From Desulfobacterales bacterium (GTDB lineage Bacteria; Desulfobacterota; Desulfobacteria; Desulfobacterales; JAHEIW01): DNA of 21,721 nt. The notes beneath the pieces are model-generated. The model saw nothing but the letters and a program-made list of their open reading frames with translations, was not told where the DNA came from and did not search any database. Shown here piece after piece: positions 7,285-14,788 of the stretch (the stretch's first letter is position 1; every line of letters starts with the position of its first letter). A program made the position numbers and the translations under genes. The stretch is from the NCBI GenBank assembly GCA_030145015.1, contig JAQYWI010000089.1, forward strand, positions 1 through 21,721, read 5' to 3'.

Positions 7285-10200
7285 CTATCTTCTTTCTTCT
7301 GTCATCGGATCTCTGTCTCCAGCTAATTGGGGCCCCTCTTCAGTATGCTGGAACCTGGCCAGCACAGCATTTCGGACATCTCTGACGATCAAGTAAAGCG
7401 CCGGCACATAAAGCAGGGTCAGTACGGTGGCGGCCAGCAATCCAAAACAAATACTGATCGCCATTGGAATGATAAACTGGGCCTGGAAACTGCGTTCCAA
7501 AAGAATCGGCAGGAGCCCGGCAACAGTGGTAATTGAGGTCAACAGCACCGGTCTGAACCTGACTTTGCCGGATTCGACCACCGCCGTTTCAATATCGACT
7601 CCACTACGCACCGCCCGGTTGATGAAATCGATTAAAATCAGTGAATCATTCACCACAATTCCCGAAAGGGCAACGATTCCAAAAAGACTGACGATGGTAA
7701 ATTCCTTCCCCATCACCAGATGGCCGAAGATCGCCCCGATCAGACCGAAAGGGATGGCCATCATAATAACTACCGGTTGAATGTAGGAGCGAAACTGGCT
7801 GGCCAGCAAAAGAAAAATTCCCATCATCCCCAGCAAATATCCAATCTTAAGATTATCAATGGATTCCCGGGTTCGTTTCTCCTGCCCTTCCAGATCAAAG
7901 GTAATGCCCGGATGGCGCTCCACAAGTTTCGGCAGAAAATTGGCTTTCAGATCGGCCACGATTCGGCTGGCATTGGCAGTGGTTTCATCAATATCGGATA
8001 CCACCGTAACACTCCGCCTACGATCCACACGATTGATGATCGAATAGGCCCGGCCGTGGGCGATATCGGCGACCTCTTCGATGGGAATTTCCTGGCCATC
8101 ATTGGTGCGGATGCGCATTTCTTCAAACCCTGAAAGGCTGCTGCGCTGTTGATCCGCATATCGCACCATCACTTTGACATCTTCTCTGCCGCGCTGAATG
8201 CGCAAGACCTCTTCGCCATAAAATGCCTGGCGGACCTGCTTCGCAAGTCCCCGCATGGTAACCCCGATTGACCGGGCCCCTTGCTTTACGCGAATCTTTT
8301 TCTCCTGTTTGCCGGGTTTAAAATTATCGGAGATATCATAGGTCCCGGGATAGGTCTTAATCTCAGCCTTTAACTCGTCGGCCGCCAGGCTGAGCTGATC
8401 AAAGTCCTGACCGCTAAGTTGAATCTCGATTGCATTGCCGGCCGGCCCGCCCTCCAGCGTAAAAAACGCCAGCCTTTCGATGCCGGGCAATTCACCAACC
8501 AGCCGGCGCCACTTGTTCTGGACCTCCTGGGTTGAAATCCCGCGGCGCTCCCCGGAGGTTACCATTTCAACCCAGACTTCCCCGACGTGGCTGCCGATTT
8601 CTGCGGGCTTCCAGTCCCGGCGCGGAATCAGACCCACCAGCGCAAAGGTGTTTTTAACCAGATCGCCGTTTGCCTCTGAGAACTCGGAGAATTCATTGTT
8701 CAGGTCGAATGCTTTGCGCTCAAGATGCTGAATGGTCTCTTCGGTTAAACGGGTCGGAGTGCCCAGCGGATAGTTTATTTCAGCGACGATCCAATCGCTT
8801 TCACCTTTCTGAAAAAATACAAACGGTACATATCCACCGGCCACAATACCGAGACTAATGATTAGGACACCGATACCGATGGAAAATGCAAAATATCGGT
8901 TTTTGACGACGTAGTTTATTGCCGATGCATAATAGCGCTCGATGACAATACGAAGGATTCGCTCTACACGCTCTCTTAGTCGCTCATGCCACGAATTCAA
9001 TTTGCTGCTTTTTTTCTCAGATCGGATTAAAGCGAAATTTAGGTGGGCAGGAAGAATGATCAGGGCTTCGCCCAGGGATACGACCAATATGATGATGACG
9101 GCCATGGGCATAACCGCGATAAATTTTCCGATGATGCCGCTTATAAACATCAGCGGCAAAAAGGCAACCACAGTTGTTGAAACCGCCATGACAACCGGTC
9201 CGCCGACTTCCTTTAATCCATCAATCACTGCTGTCGAAGGCGATTTTCCCCGATTATAGTGCCTGAAGATATTTTCACCGACAATAATTGCATCGTCCAC
9301 GAGAATACCCAGGGTCATAATGAAGGCAAAAAGGGAGATCATATTAATGGTTTGATCAAAGGCGTCGAGTGCCAGAAACGCGGCCATAAATGAGATGGGT
9401 ATTCCGATGGCCACCCAGAATGCCAGCCGGAAGTTTAAAAAGAGCGCCAGCGCGATAAAAACCAGCGTAATCCCCTGGAGCCCATTGCGAATCATCAGAT
9501 CGATTCGGTCCCGCACCAGAATTGACAGATCGCCCCAGATGGCCAGGTCAATACCATCCGTCATTTTATACTGGTGGCCGGCAACGTAATTTCGCGCGAT
9601 GTTGGCAATCTCGATAACATCCTGATCGCTGGTTCGGCTGACCCGCACAACAGCGGCCGGTTTGCCGTTAAAGCGGGCCTTTATATCAACATCTTTAAAT
9701 CCATCGATAACCTCAGCCACCTGTCCAAGCTGCACCACGGTCCCATCCGGCAATGTAATCAACGGAATCGATTCAAATTCCTTACCGGTGTAAAGCTGCC
9801 CTTTGGACCGGATCAGAATCTCTCCCTGCTTGGTTTTAATCTTGCCCCCCGGAAGGTCAATACTTCCCGCTTTTACTGCGCTGACAACCTGGTCAAAGGA
9901 GAGCCCGTAGCGGCGCAGATTTTCTTCGGACACTTCTATTGCGATCTCATAATCCCGCACTCCCACAAGCTCAATCTGGGTGATGACTTCAGGCTGCTTG
10001 AATTTTAAGCCCTTAAGTATAGCCGCAAAACCCCCCTCTTCGGTTCCGCCATCCATCTGAGCAACGGATCGGGCATCAAGCAGGTCATCCCTAATTTTTT
10101 CGGCGGTTTGACGTAAGCGTTTCTCTGAAACATCACCATAAACCGCAATGTAAATGGTCGGATCCCTGTTGACGATTTCGAGAACCAAGGGCTCCTCGGC

Positions 10201-10566
10201 TTCTTCCGGAAAAGTCTCGATCCGGTCCACTTCCACTTTAATTTCGTCCAGCACCTTCTGAACATCTATGCCGGATTCAAGTTCCACCAGCACCTCGCCA
10301 TTGCCTTCTCGCGCGGTGGATACCATGCGGTCGATGCCCTCGATGCCCTCGATCTGCTCCTCGATCTTGATGCAGATGCCTTCCTCTACTTCTTCCGGGC
10401 TTGACCCTGGATAATTCACGCTGATAAAGATCATATCCAGCGTGAACTGAGGCATCATTTCCCTGCGCATCTTCATGACCGTAAACAGCCCGGCCACTAT
10501 AATAAAGATCATGATCAGGTTGACGGTAACGTTATTTTTTATGGACCAACGGCCTAAAGATTCCAT
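7285..10566 (-). CDS. RND efflux pump inner-membrane permease (AcrB/HAE family)
   Basis: A 1093-residue proton-driven RND transporter. TM1 is at about residues 12-31, followed by MPQFTLDMIFISVNYPGSSPEEVE, the usual start of the periplasmic porter domain. A second membrane block begins near 363 and includes ISLFAFIMTLGILVDDAIIVGENI, with the Asp424-Asp425 pair that matches the AcrB proton relay Asp407/408. The second half repeats the fold and has FGIVALSGIVVNDSLILIDF in the equivalent helix. Residues about 164-193 (9988-10077) look like an extra loop compared with close relatives, where LL is followed almost directly by ITQIELVGVRDYE. No good ribosome site precedes ATG 10566. Its partner fusion protein lies 445 bp upstream on the same strand. 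No outer-membrane TolC gene is in the window; substrate unknown. Confidence 0.94.
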   Translation of the reverse strand: MESLGRWSIKNNVTVNLIMIFIIVAGLFTVMKMRREMMPQFTLDMIFISVNYPGSSPEEVEEGICIKIEEQIEGIEGIDRMVSTAREGNGEVLVELESGIDVQKVLDEIKVEVDRIETFPEEAEEPLVLEIVNRDPTIYIAVYGDVSEKRLRQTAEKIRDDLLDARSVAQMDGGTEEGGFAAILKGLKFKQPEVITQIELVGVRDYEIAIEVSEENLRRYGLSFDQVVSAVKAGSIDLPGGKIKTKQGEILIRSKGQLYTGKEFESIPLITLPDGTVVQLGQVAEVIDGFKDVDIKARFNGKPAAVVRVSRTSDQDVIEIANIARNYVAGHQYKMTDGIDLAIWGDLSILVRDRIDLMIRNGLQGITLVFIALALFLNFRLAFWVAIGIPISFMAAFLALDAFDQTINMISLFAFIMTLGILVDDAIIVGENIFRHYNRGKSPSTAVIDGLKEVGGPVVMAVSTTVVAFLPLMFISGIIGKFIAVMPMAVIIILVVSLGEALIILPAHLNFALIRSEKKSSKLNSWHERLRERVERILRIVIERYYASAINYVVKNRYFAFSIGIGVLIISLGIVAGGYVPFVFFQKGESDWIVAEINYPLGTPTRLTEETIQHLERKAFDLNNEFSEFSEANGDLVKNTFALVGLIPRRDWKPAEIGSHVGEVWVEMVTSGERRGISTQEVQNKWRRLVGELPGIERLAFFTLEGGPAGNAIEIQLSGQDFDQLSLAADELKAEIKTYPGTYDISDNFKPGKQEKKIRVKQGARSIGVTMRGLAKQVRQAFYGEEVLRIQRGREDVKVMVRYADQQRSSLSGFEEMRIRTNDGQEIPIEEVADIAHGRAYSIINRVDRRRSVTVVSDIDETTANASRIVADLKANFLPKLVERHPGITFDLEGQEKRTRESIDNLKIGYLLGMMGIFLLLASQFRSYIQPVVIMMAIPFGLIGAIFGHLVMGKEFTIVSLFGIVALSGIVVNDSLILIDFINRAVRSGVDIETAVVESGKVRFRPVLLTSITTVAGLLPILLERSFQAQFIIPMAISICFGLLAATVLTLLYVPALYLIVRDVRNAVLARFQHTEEGPQLAGDRDPMTEERR

Positions 10567-10650
10567 TGTTATTGGTTATTGGGTTGCTTTGCGATTGAAA
10601 TAATTAATATGAACATTTAAATTGTTTGAAGCTGTCTCAAAAAGGAGTGC

Positions 10651-10980
10651 CTAAAGTGACCTAAAGTTTGAAGTGACTAAAGTTGAGGTGTCACTGCGCT
10701 CCATCTGTTTTATTAAAATGATCGTTCGACCCAGTCGTTCGACCCTGTCGTTAGACCCTGTCGTTAGACCCTGTCGTTAGACCCTGAGGCTCTCGAAGGG
10801 AGGCTCTCGACGGGAGGCTCTCGACGGGTAGAATTCCTCAACTTTACAGTCTGTCCAACAACTCGTCTCCCCTCCCTTGACTCCGGTCTATACCCCCCCT
10901 CAAGGGGGAGGGATTTATCAGGTTTTCCGGGGTTATTGGACAGACTGTTTAGTCACTTTAGATCACTTTTAACTTTAGCG
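10651..10980. repeat. Nested inverted-repeat element in the RND operon gap
   Basis: The 445-bp spacer 10567-11011 contains no gene. Its core is a perfect 13-bp inverted repeat, ACAGTCTGTCCAA at 10846-10858 and TTGGACAGACTGT at 10936-10948. Inside it a second pair, CCCTCCCTTGA and TCAAGGGGGAGGG (about 10869-10912), can form a strong GC hairpin. Outside it, CTAAAGTTTGAAGTGAC-like sequence at about 10663-10685 is matched in inverted orientation at about 10951-10978. This is consistent with a non-autonomous intergenic element about 330 bp long, or with a strong mRNA structure between the two pump genes. Confidence 0.65.
10722..10828. repeat. Two adjacent short tandem arrays
   Basis: The first array holds 13-bp units: GTCGTTCGACCCT once and GTCGTTAGACCCT three times (10734-10785), with a related imperfect unit just before. 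The second follows at once with 14-bp units AGGCTCTCGACGGG (10801-10814 and 10815-10828) after one variant containing GAAGGG. No spacer sequences separate units, so this is not CRISPR. Confidence 0.85.
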
Positions 10981-11011
10981 CATTTATCTTAATGTATTTT
11001 TAAGATAGCTT

Positions 11012-12277
11012 CTATTTCACCCTGACTAACATCCCATCCGTGGCCGCCGACAATGGCGTTTTGATGATTTGATCGCCTTCCGCTAATCCCTTGCTAATGA
11101 TGACGGAATCTTTATATGCCCTCAGAATATTAACCGGCTTTATTTTTAAGTGATTATCTTCAACCGTGTAAACGATATCTCCCGGGTAAACCACATGCCG
11201 TGGAAGCACAAAAGCCTGATCAACCGATTTGCCTTTTATCTTTACGCTGACAAACATCCCCGGCCTCAGGCGCAATGAACCCTGATCTTCTGCTGCGCCG
11301 GATGCCTCATCAACTTCGACGACCATGGGCAACGTTCGCGTTCGGTCATCCATTTCGGCCTTTATACGCGACACGCGTCCATTCCAGGTCCGCTGCGCTC
11401 CGTCGGTTTCAAATATGATATCGGCTTCAAGGGCCGCACGCTGATTTAAATCTGCCGGAAACCATTTAAAATCCTTGACCGAAATCCGCACTTCGATATC
11501 CAGCCCGCCGGCGCTGTAGATTCTGCCCATGTTCTGTCCGACATTAACATGTTGACCCACTTCAACGGTTTTTTCGAGAACCCAGCCATCAAAAAGGGCA
11601 ATAATACCGGATCGTTCAAGATCCAGTTGGGCCTTCTGAAACAACACTTTGGTCAGGTCCCGCTGGGCCAGCAGCTGTTCTTTTTGGGGTCCGGTCAGTG
11701 CCAGTTGATTTTCAAGGGTCTGCAAACGCTGCCGGCTGGCAAGATATTGTTGCTCGGCCCTATCAAGGGTAGACTGCGCGATGACCTTTCTATCGATGAG
11801 CTTCTTCAGCCTGAAATATTCACCTTCTGCCAGTGAAACATCTGATTTGGCGATCTTAATAGGCGTCTGCAGATTTAAGACCTCTTGCTGCAGCCGTTTG
11901 ATCTCGGCTTCAGCCTGTTTAATCTGTACGTTGCGACGCTGCACTTCCAGCTTATAGGTCCGTGGATCAATCTGAATGATTCGGGTGCCCTTATTTACGA
12001 AACTCCCTTCTTTAAAACTGGAGCTTAGCTCAACAATTTGGCCCCGAACTTCGGCAACCAATTTCAGTGCTTCACGCGGTTCGACGGTGCCGTAAGCCTC
12101 AATGTACATTTGCACTTTCTCAGCCTTGGCCGCAAATACCTCTACCAGACGCCCCGTTTCCTCCACTACACGTCGCTCGGCTTGGGGCCGCAGCCTAACC
12201 AGTACCATAGCAATAATAATCGCCACCAGCACAACTGCAAATACCCGTATGGTTTTAAAGGTGGCCCCTTTTTTCAT
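11012..12277 (-). CDS. RND efflux membrane fusion protein (periplasmic adaptor)
   Basis: A 421-residue adaptor if started at ATG 12277 (MKKGATFKTIRVFAVVLVA); a TTG at 12298 would add seven residues but has no ribosome site, whereas GGAG lies about 10 bases before the ATG. A signal-anchor helix is at about residues 9-27. Then come the first beta-barrel and lipoyl strands (YIEAYGTVEPREALKLVAEV, FVNKGTRIIQIDPRTYKLE), a long coiled-coil hairpin (about residues 120-225), the returning lipoyl half (ALFDGWVLEKTVEVGQHVNV), a beta-barrel and a membrane-proximal domain (LRLRPGMFVSVKIKG, FVLPRHVVYPGD). It is upstream of the RND permease on the same strand and is almost certainly its partner. Confidence 0.94.
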   Translation of the reverse strand: MKKGATFKTIRVFAVVLVAIIIAMVLVRLRPQAERRVVEETGRLVEVFAAKAEKVQMYIEAYGTVEPREALKLVAEVRGQIVELSSSFKEGSFVNKGTRIIQIDPRTYKLEVQRRNVQIKQAEAEIKRLQQEVLNLQTPIKIAKSDVSLAEGEYFRLKKLIDRKVIAQSTLDRAEQQYLASRQRLQTLENQLALTGPQKEQLLAQRDLTKVLFQKAQLDLERSGIIALFDGWVLEKTVEVGQHVNVGQNMGRIYSAGGLDIEVRISVKDFKWFPADLNQRAALEADIIFETDGAQRTWNGRVSRIKAEMDDRTRTLPMVVEVDEASGAAEDQGSLRLRPGMFVSVKIKGKSVDQAFVLPRHVVYPGDIVYTVEDNHLKIKPVNILRAYKDSVIISKGLAEGDQIIKTPLSAATDGMLVRVK

Positions 12278-12364
12278 AGACGCATCACTCCATTGCAAGC
12301 GTTGATCAATAATTTACGTCGGAAAGGCTATATGCATTAATAAACAGGTGTGAAACTAAAGGCT

Positions 12365-12438
12365 ATACCCCAACTTGGAATGTCGGGCACGAAGTGAAGC
12401 TTTAGCGCTATACTGGACGAACAGAATTTTCGTTGGGT
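12365..12438. repeat. Intergenic inverted-repeat element between etfA and the RND operon
   Basis: The 140-bp gap between the etfA stop and the fusion protein start contains CCCCAAC (about 12368) and GTTGGG (12433-12438) as terminal arms of an imperfect structure. It has internal palindromes AAGCTT and AGCGCT, and the plus strand runs into a short T tract after GTTGGG. It could end transcription or be another REP-like element; the call is tentative. Confidence 0.35.
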
Positions 12439-12441
12439 TTT

Positions 12442-13416
12442 TCACTTACCTTCCTGGATCTTTTCAGTCAGAACCGGAACAAAATCAAGTAAATCTTCTA
12501 CTACTCCGACATCGGCGACCTGGAAAATGGGGGCTTTGGGGTTCTTGTTGACGGCCACAATAAAGGGATTCCCTTTTAATCCGCCTAAATGCTGAAAGGA
12601 TCCGCTGATTCCAAGTGCCATGTATACTTTGGGTTTGACCGTCTGTCCCGAAGTCCCGACCTGACGTGCTTTTTCAAGCCATTTGGCATCAACGATCGGC
12701 CGCGAACAGGATACAACACCGCCGACCGCCTCAGCCAGCTCTTGCGCGATTTCGATGTTATCCTGGTCTTCAATCCCACGGCCGACTGAAACAAGAATAT
12801 CCTCTTTGGTGATATCGACATCGCCCGCTTCGGCCTCTACAATTTCCAGAAACCGTCGAGCGGCGCTTAGCTCGCCGATCTCGGATGATTTGTCCACGAC
12901 CTGCCCGGCAGCGGACTTGCTTTCATCCGGCTGAAAGACACCCGGTCGAACGTTAATCACGGCCCCGGCGGAAATATCCGCCAGCACATGCGTGCTGACC
13001 TGACCGCTGAACTCCTGGCGTATCACCTTAAGATTGTCGCCCTCAAAACCTTCAAAATCGACCGTATCGGATACAAAAACCGAATCCAGCTTGATGGACA
13101 GCCCGGGAGAAAGATCCATACCGAAGGTATCATGCGGAACCAGCACGACGGCATCCGGGGGCAGAACAGCCACCAGCAGTTTCCGAATAACTTCGGCATT
13201 GGGATAGGCCAGCGCCTCGTTGTCAAACTTCCAAACCTCCGGATAGGAGACAGCCAAATCGTTGCAAACCGCATCCAGATCGGCACCTGCTCCGGTAACG
13301 AACGCTGTTATCAAAGCATCCGGGTAGATTTTTTGGGCGGCTGAAATGAGTTCCAGGGCCGTATCATCGGCGACACCATCCTTATGTTCAATATATGCGA
13401 AAACCTGGGCGGCCAT
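12442..13416 (-). CDS. etfA: Electron transfer flavoprotein subunit alpha
   Basis: A 324-residue FAD-carrying subunit of EtfAB, which takes electrons from acyl-CoA dehydrogenases. The N-terminal domain I (about 1-190) is followed by the conserved C-terminal FAD-binding domain with GRG at 222-224, SRP at 248-250, VGTSGQTVKP at 263-272, GISGSFQH at 279-286 and VNKNPKAPIF at 299-308, all in the expected order. It overlaps the etfB stop by one base (TAATG) and its GGAGG ribosome site lies inside the last codons of etfB, so the two subunits are translationally coupled. Length is normal. Clustering with an acyl-CoA dehydrogenase and a membrane FeS oxidoreductase points to beta-oxidation linked to the quinone pool. 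Confidence 0.97.
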   Translation of the reverse strand: MAAQVFAYIEHKDGVADDTALELISAAQKIYPDALITAFVTGAGADLDAVCNDLAVSYPEVWKFDNEALAYPNAEVIRKLLVAVLPPDAVVLVPHDTFGMDLSPGLSIKLDSVFVSDTVDFEGFEGDNLKVIRQEFSGQVSTHVLADISAGAVINVRPGVFQPDESKSAAGQVVDKSSEIGELSAARRFLEIVEAEAGDVDITKEDILVSVGRGIEDQDNIEIAQELAEAVGGVVSCSRPIVDAKWLEKARQVGTSGQTVKPKVYMALGISGSFQHLGGLKGNPFIVAVNKNPKAPIFQVADVGVVEDLLDFVPVLTEKIQEGK

Positions 13417-14207
13417 TATTTAATTCCTCCTTTGGCTTTTAAAAGATCAATCAGTTTTTCGGCAACCTCTTCATTGCTGCCTTCCAGAATCTCGGCACCT
13501 TCGCCCAGCTGCGGGACAAAATAATCGATCCGTTTAACCCTGGCGCCGGATTCACCCACGCCGGCTGCATCAATACCAAGATCAGCGGCTCCCAGCACCG
13601 GAATGTCCACTGAAGCGACTTTGCGGATGCCGCGAATCCCGACATAACGGGGTTCGTTGATACCGGTTTGGATTGAAAGCACACAGGGAAGCGCAATCTC
13701 GTTCATTTCCTGGTTGCCGCCTTCGATCTCCCGGCCGATTTTAAGCTGGGCGTCGTTCAAAACTTCAATGGTATTCACGACAGACGCATAAGGCACATCC
13801 AGCATGGCGGCCAGCATACCGCCGATCTGACCGGCACCGTCATCGGCCTGGGCTCCGGTAAGGATCAGATCATAATTGCCCTTTTCGACCACTGCCTTCA
13901 AAATTGAAGCAACACCTTTTCCATCAGAACGCTCAAAGGCATCATCGGACACCAGAATTCCATTGTCGGCTCCCATGGCCATTTCTCTTCTAATGATCTC
14001 TTCGGATTCCTCGTCACCCAGGGAAACGATGGTCACGGCGCCACCGACATTGTCGACGATTTGAATGGCCTCCTCAACCGCATAATTATCCCATTCATTC
14101 ACCGAATAAACCAGATCATCCCGTTCGATGTCGGTGCCAGCGCTGCTCACCTCGATCTCATTTTCGGCGGTGTCCGGAACCCGTTTGATACACACCAATA
14201 TTTCCAT
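13416..14207 (-). CDS. etfB: Electron transfer flavoprotein subunit beta
   Basis: A 263-residue EtfB/FixA-type subunit, which binds the nucleotide cofactor (AMP in canonical ETFs, FAD in bifurcating ones) and docks to dehydrogenases. It begins MEILVCIKRVPDTAENEIEV. The nucleotide-binding region DLILTGAQADDGAGQIGGML spans about residues 113-132, followed by DVPYASVVNTIEV and the recognition-loop area near 180-200 (LPCVLSIQTGINEPRYVGIR). ATG at 14207 has GGGAGG five bases upstream. It is cotranscribed with etfA. Whether this ETF bifurcates electrons cannot be decided from what I see; the neighbouring membrane oxidoreductase favours an ordinary quinone-linked role. Confidence 0.96.
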   Translation of the reverse strand: MEILVCIKRVPDTAENEIEVSSAGTDIERDDLVYSVNEWDNYAVEEAIQIVDNVGGAVTIVSLGDEESEEIIRREMAMGADNGILVSDDAFERSDGKGVASILKAVVEKGNYDLILTGAQADDGAGQIGGMLAAMLDVPYASVVNTIEVLNDAQLKIGREIEGGNQEMNEIALPCVLSIQTGINEPRYVGIRGIRKVASVDIPVLGAADLGIDAAGVGESGARVKRIDYFVPQLGEGAEILEGSNEEVAEKLIDLLKAKGGIK

Positions 14208-14267
14208 TTTTACCTCCCAAAGATGCTGTTACTTAATGTCGAGAACCTCAATCTCATGCTCTTCAAA

Positions 14268-14320
14268 AAAATTCGAAATTCGAATAACGAAATCCGAAAC
14301 AAATCCGAAATTCAAATGTA
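14268..14320. repeat. Left flank repeat of the four-helix-bundle module
   Basis: An A-rich stretch built from units like ATTCGAAATTCGAAT, AACGAAATCCGAAAC and AAATCCGAAATTC. The same vocabulary appears in inverted orientation on the other side of the gene at about 14700-14744, so the gene sits between inverted repeats. Confidence 0.6.
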
Positions 14321-14336
14321 CTAAACGATCAAAACA

Positions 14337-14702
14337 TTATTTGCTTTTTTGCAAGATTGCTCCAAATATATTCATTAACTCTGTAGATTCATTTATCAAG
14401 TAATCTCTTTCTTTTTCTAACCCAGTTTCTTCTCGTGTGTCTACTAATCTTAACCAATAGCGACTCTCTTTTGATTCCTTTCTACAGATTTTGATCCTCA
14501 TTCTAAAATCTTTTTTGCTGAGAGCCTCGTTTGCTTCGATGTAGTTAGCGCCAACCGAGCCGAATGCCTTAACTAATTGCTTGATATCTTCAATATTGGC
14601 TATAGTCTTCGGTAACTTCTTTACAAACGCTCTCACTCTTTTTGCAAACTCAGGTGTTCGATCTTCGAGATCATATTGTTTTGAATTTTGTTTTTTGGTC
14701 AT
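14337..14702 (-). CDS. Four helix bundle protein (23S rRNA intervening-sequence/S23 type)
   Basis: A 121-residue all-helical protein. It begins MTKKQNSKQYDLEDRTPEFA, followed by KRVRAFVKKLPKTIANI, a Gly/Ser-rich turn FGSVGANYIEANEALSKKDF and FRMRIKICRKESKESRYWLR. These are the hallmarks of the S23/four-helix-bundle family first seen inside 23S rRNA intervening sequences and now found as stand-alone genes in many uncultured bacteria. Biochemical role unknown. There is no visible ribosome site; the start codon touches the right flank repeat. It sits between etfB and the FeS oxidoreductase gene, with which it has no known functional link, and its flanks are inverted repeats, which suggests insertion into a pre-existing operon. 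Confidence 0.88.
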   Translation of the reverse strand: MTKKQNSKQYDLEDRTPEFAKRVRAFVKKLPKTIANIEDIKQLVKAFGSVGANYIEANEALSKKDFRMRIKICRKESKESRYWLRLVDTREETGLEKERDYLINESTELMNIFGAILQKSK

Positions 14703-14744
14703 TCGAATTTGTTTCGTGTTTCGGATTTCGTACTTCGGATTTAA
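14700..14744. repeat. Right flank repeat of the four-helix-bundle module
   Basis: Contains ATTCGAATTTGTTTCGTG and TTTCGGATTTCGTACTTCGG. Read on the minus strand it gives TCCGAAGTACGAAATCCGAA, which is the vocabulary of the left flank on the plus strand. It overlaps the start codon of the four-helix-bundle gene. Confidence 0.6.
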
Positions 14745-14788
14745 AGCCTTAACTTTACAGCTTCTGCAAAGTCGCTATACAACTACAT

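Noticed and set aside
10734..10785. 13-bp repeats as replication-origin iterons
   Set aside because: They lie in an operon spacer with no replication gene nearby and are followed by a second, unrelated tandem array; more like expanded intergenic repeats.
7277..11016. 15-bp inverted repeat AATAGAAGCTATCTT / AAGATAGCTTCTATT at the two stop codons bounding the RND permease region
   Set aside because: A 15-bp match in AT-rich DNA is expected by chance about once in a window of this size, and both copies partly encode gene ends.
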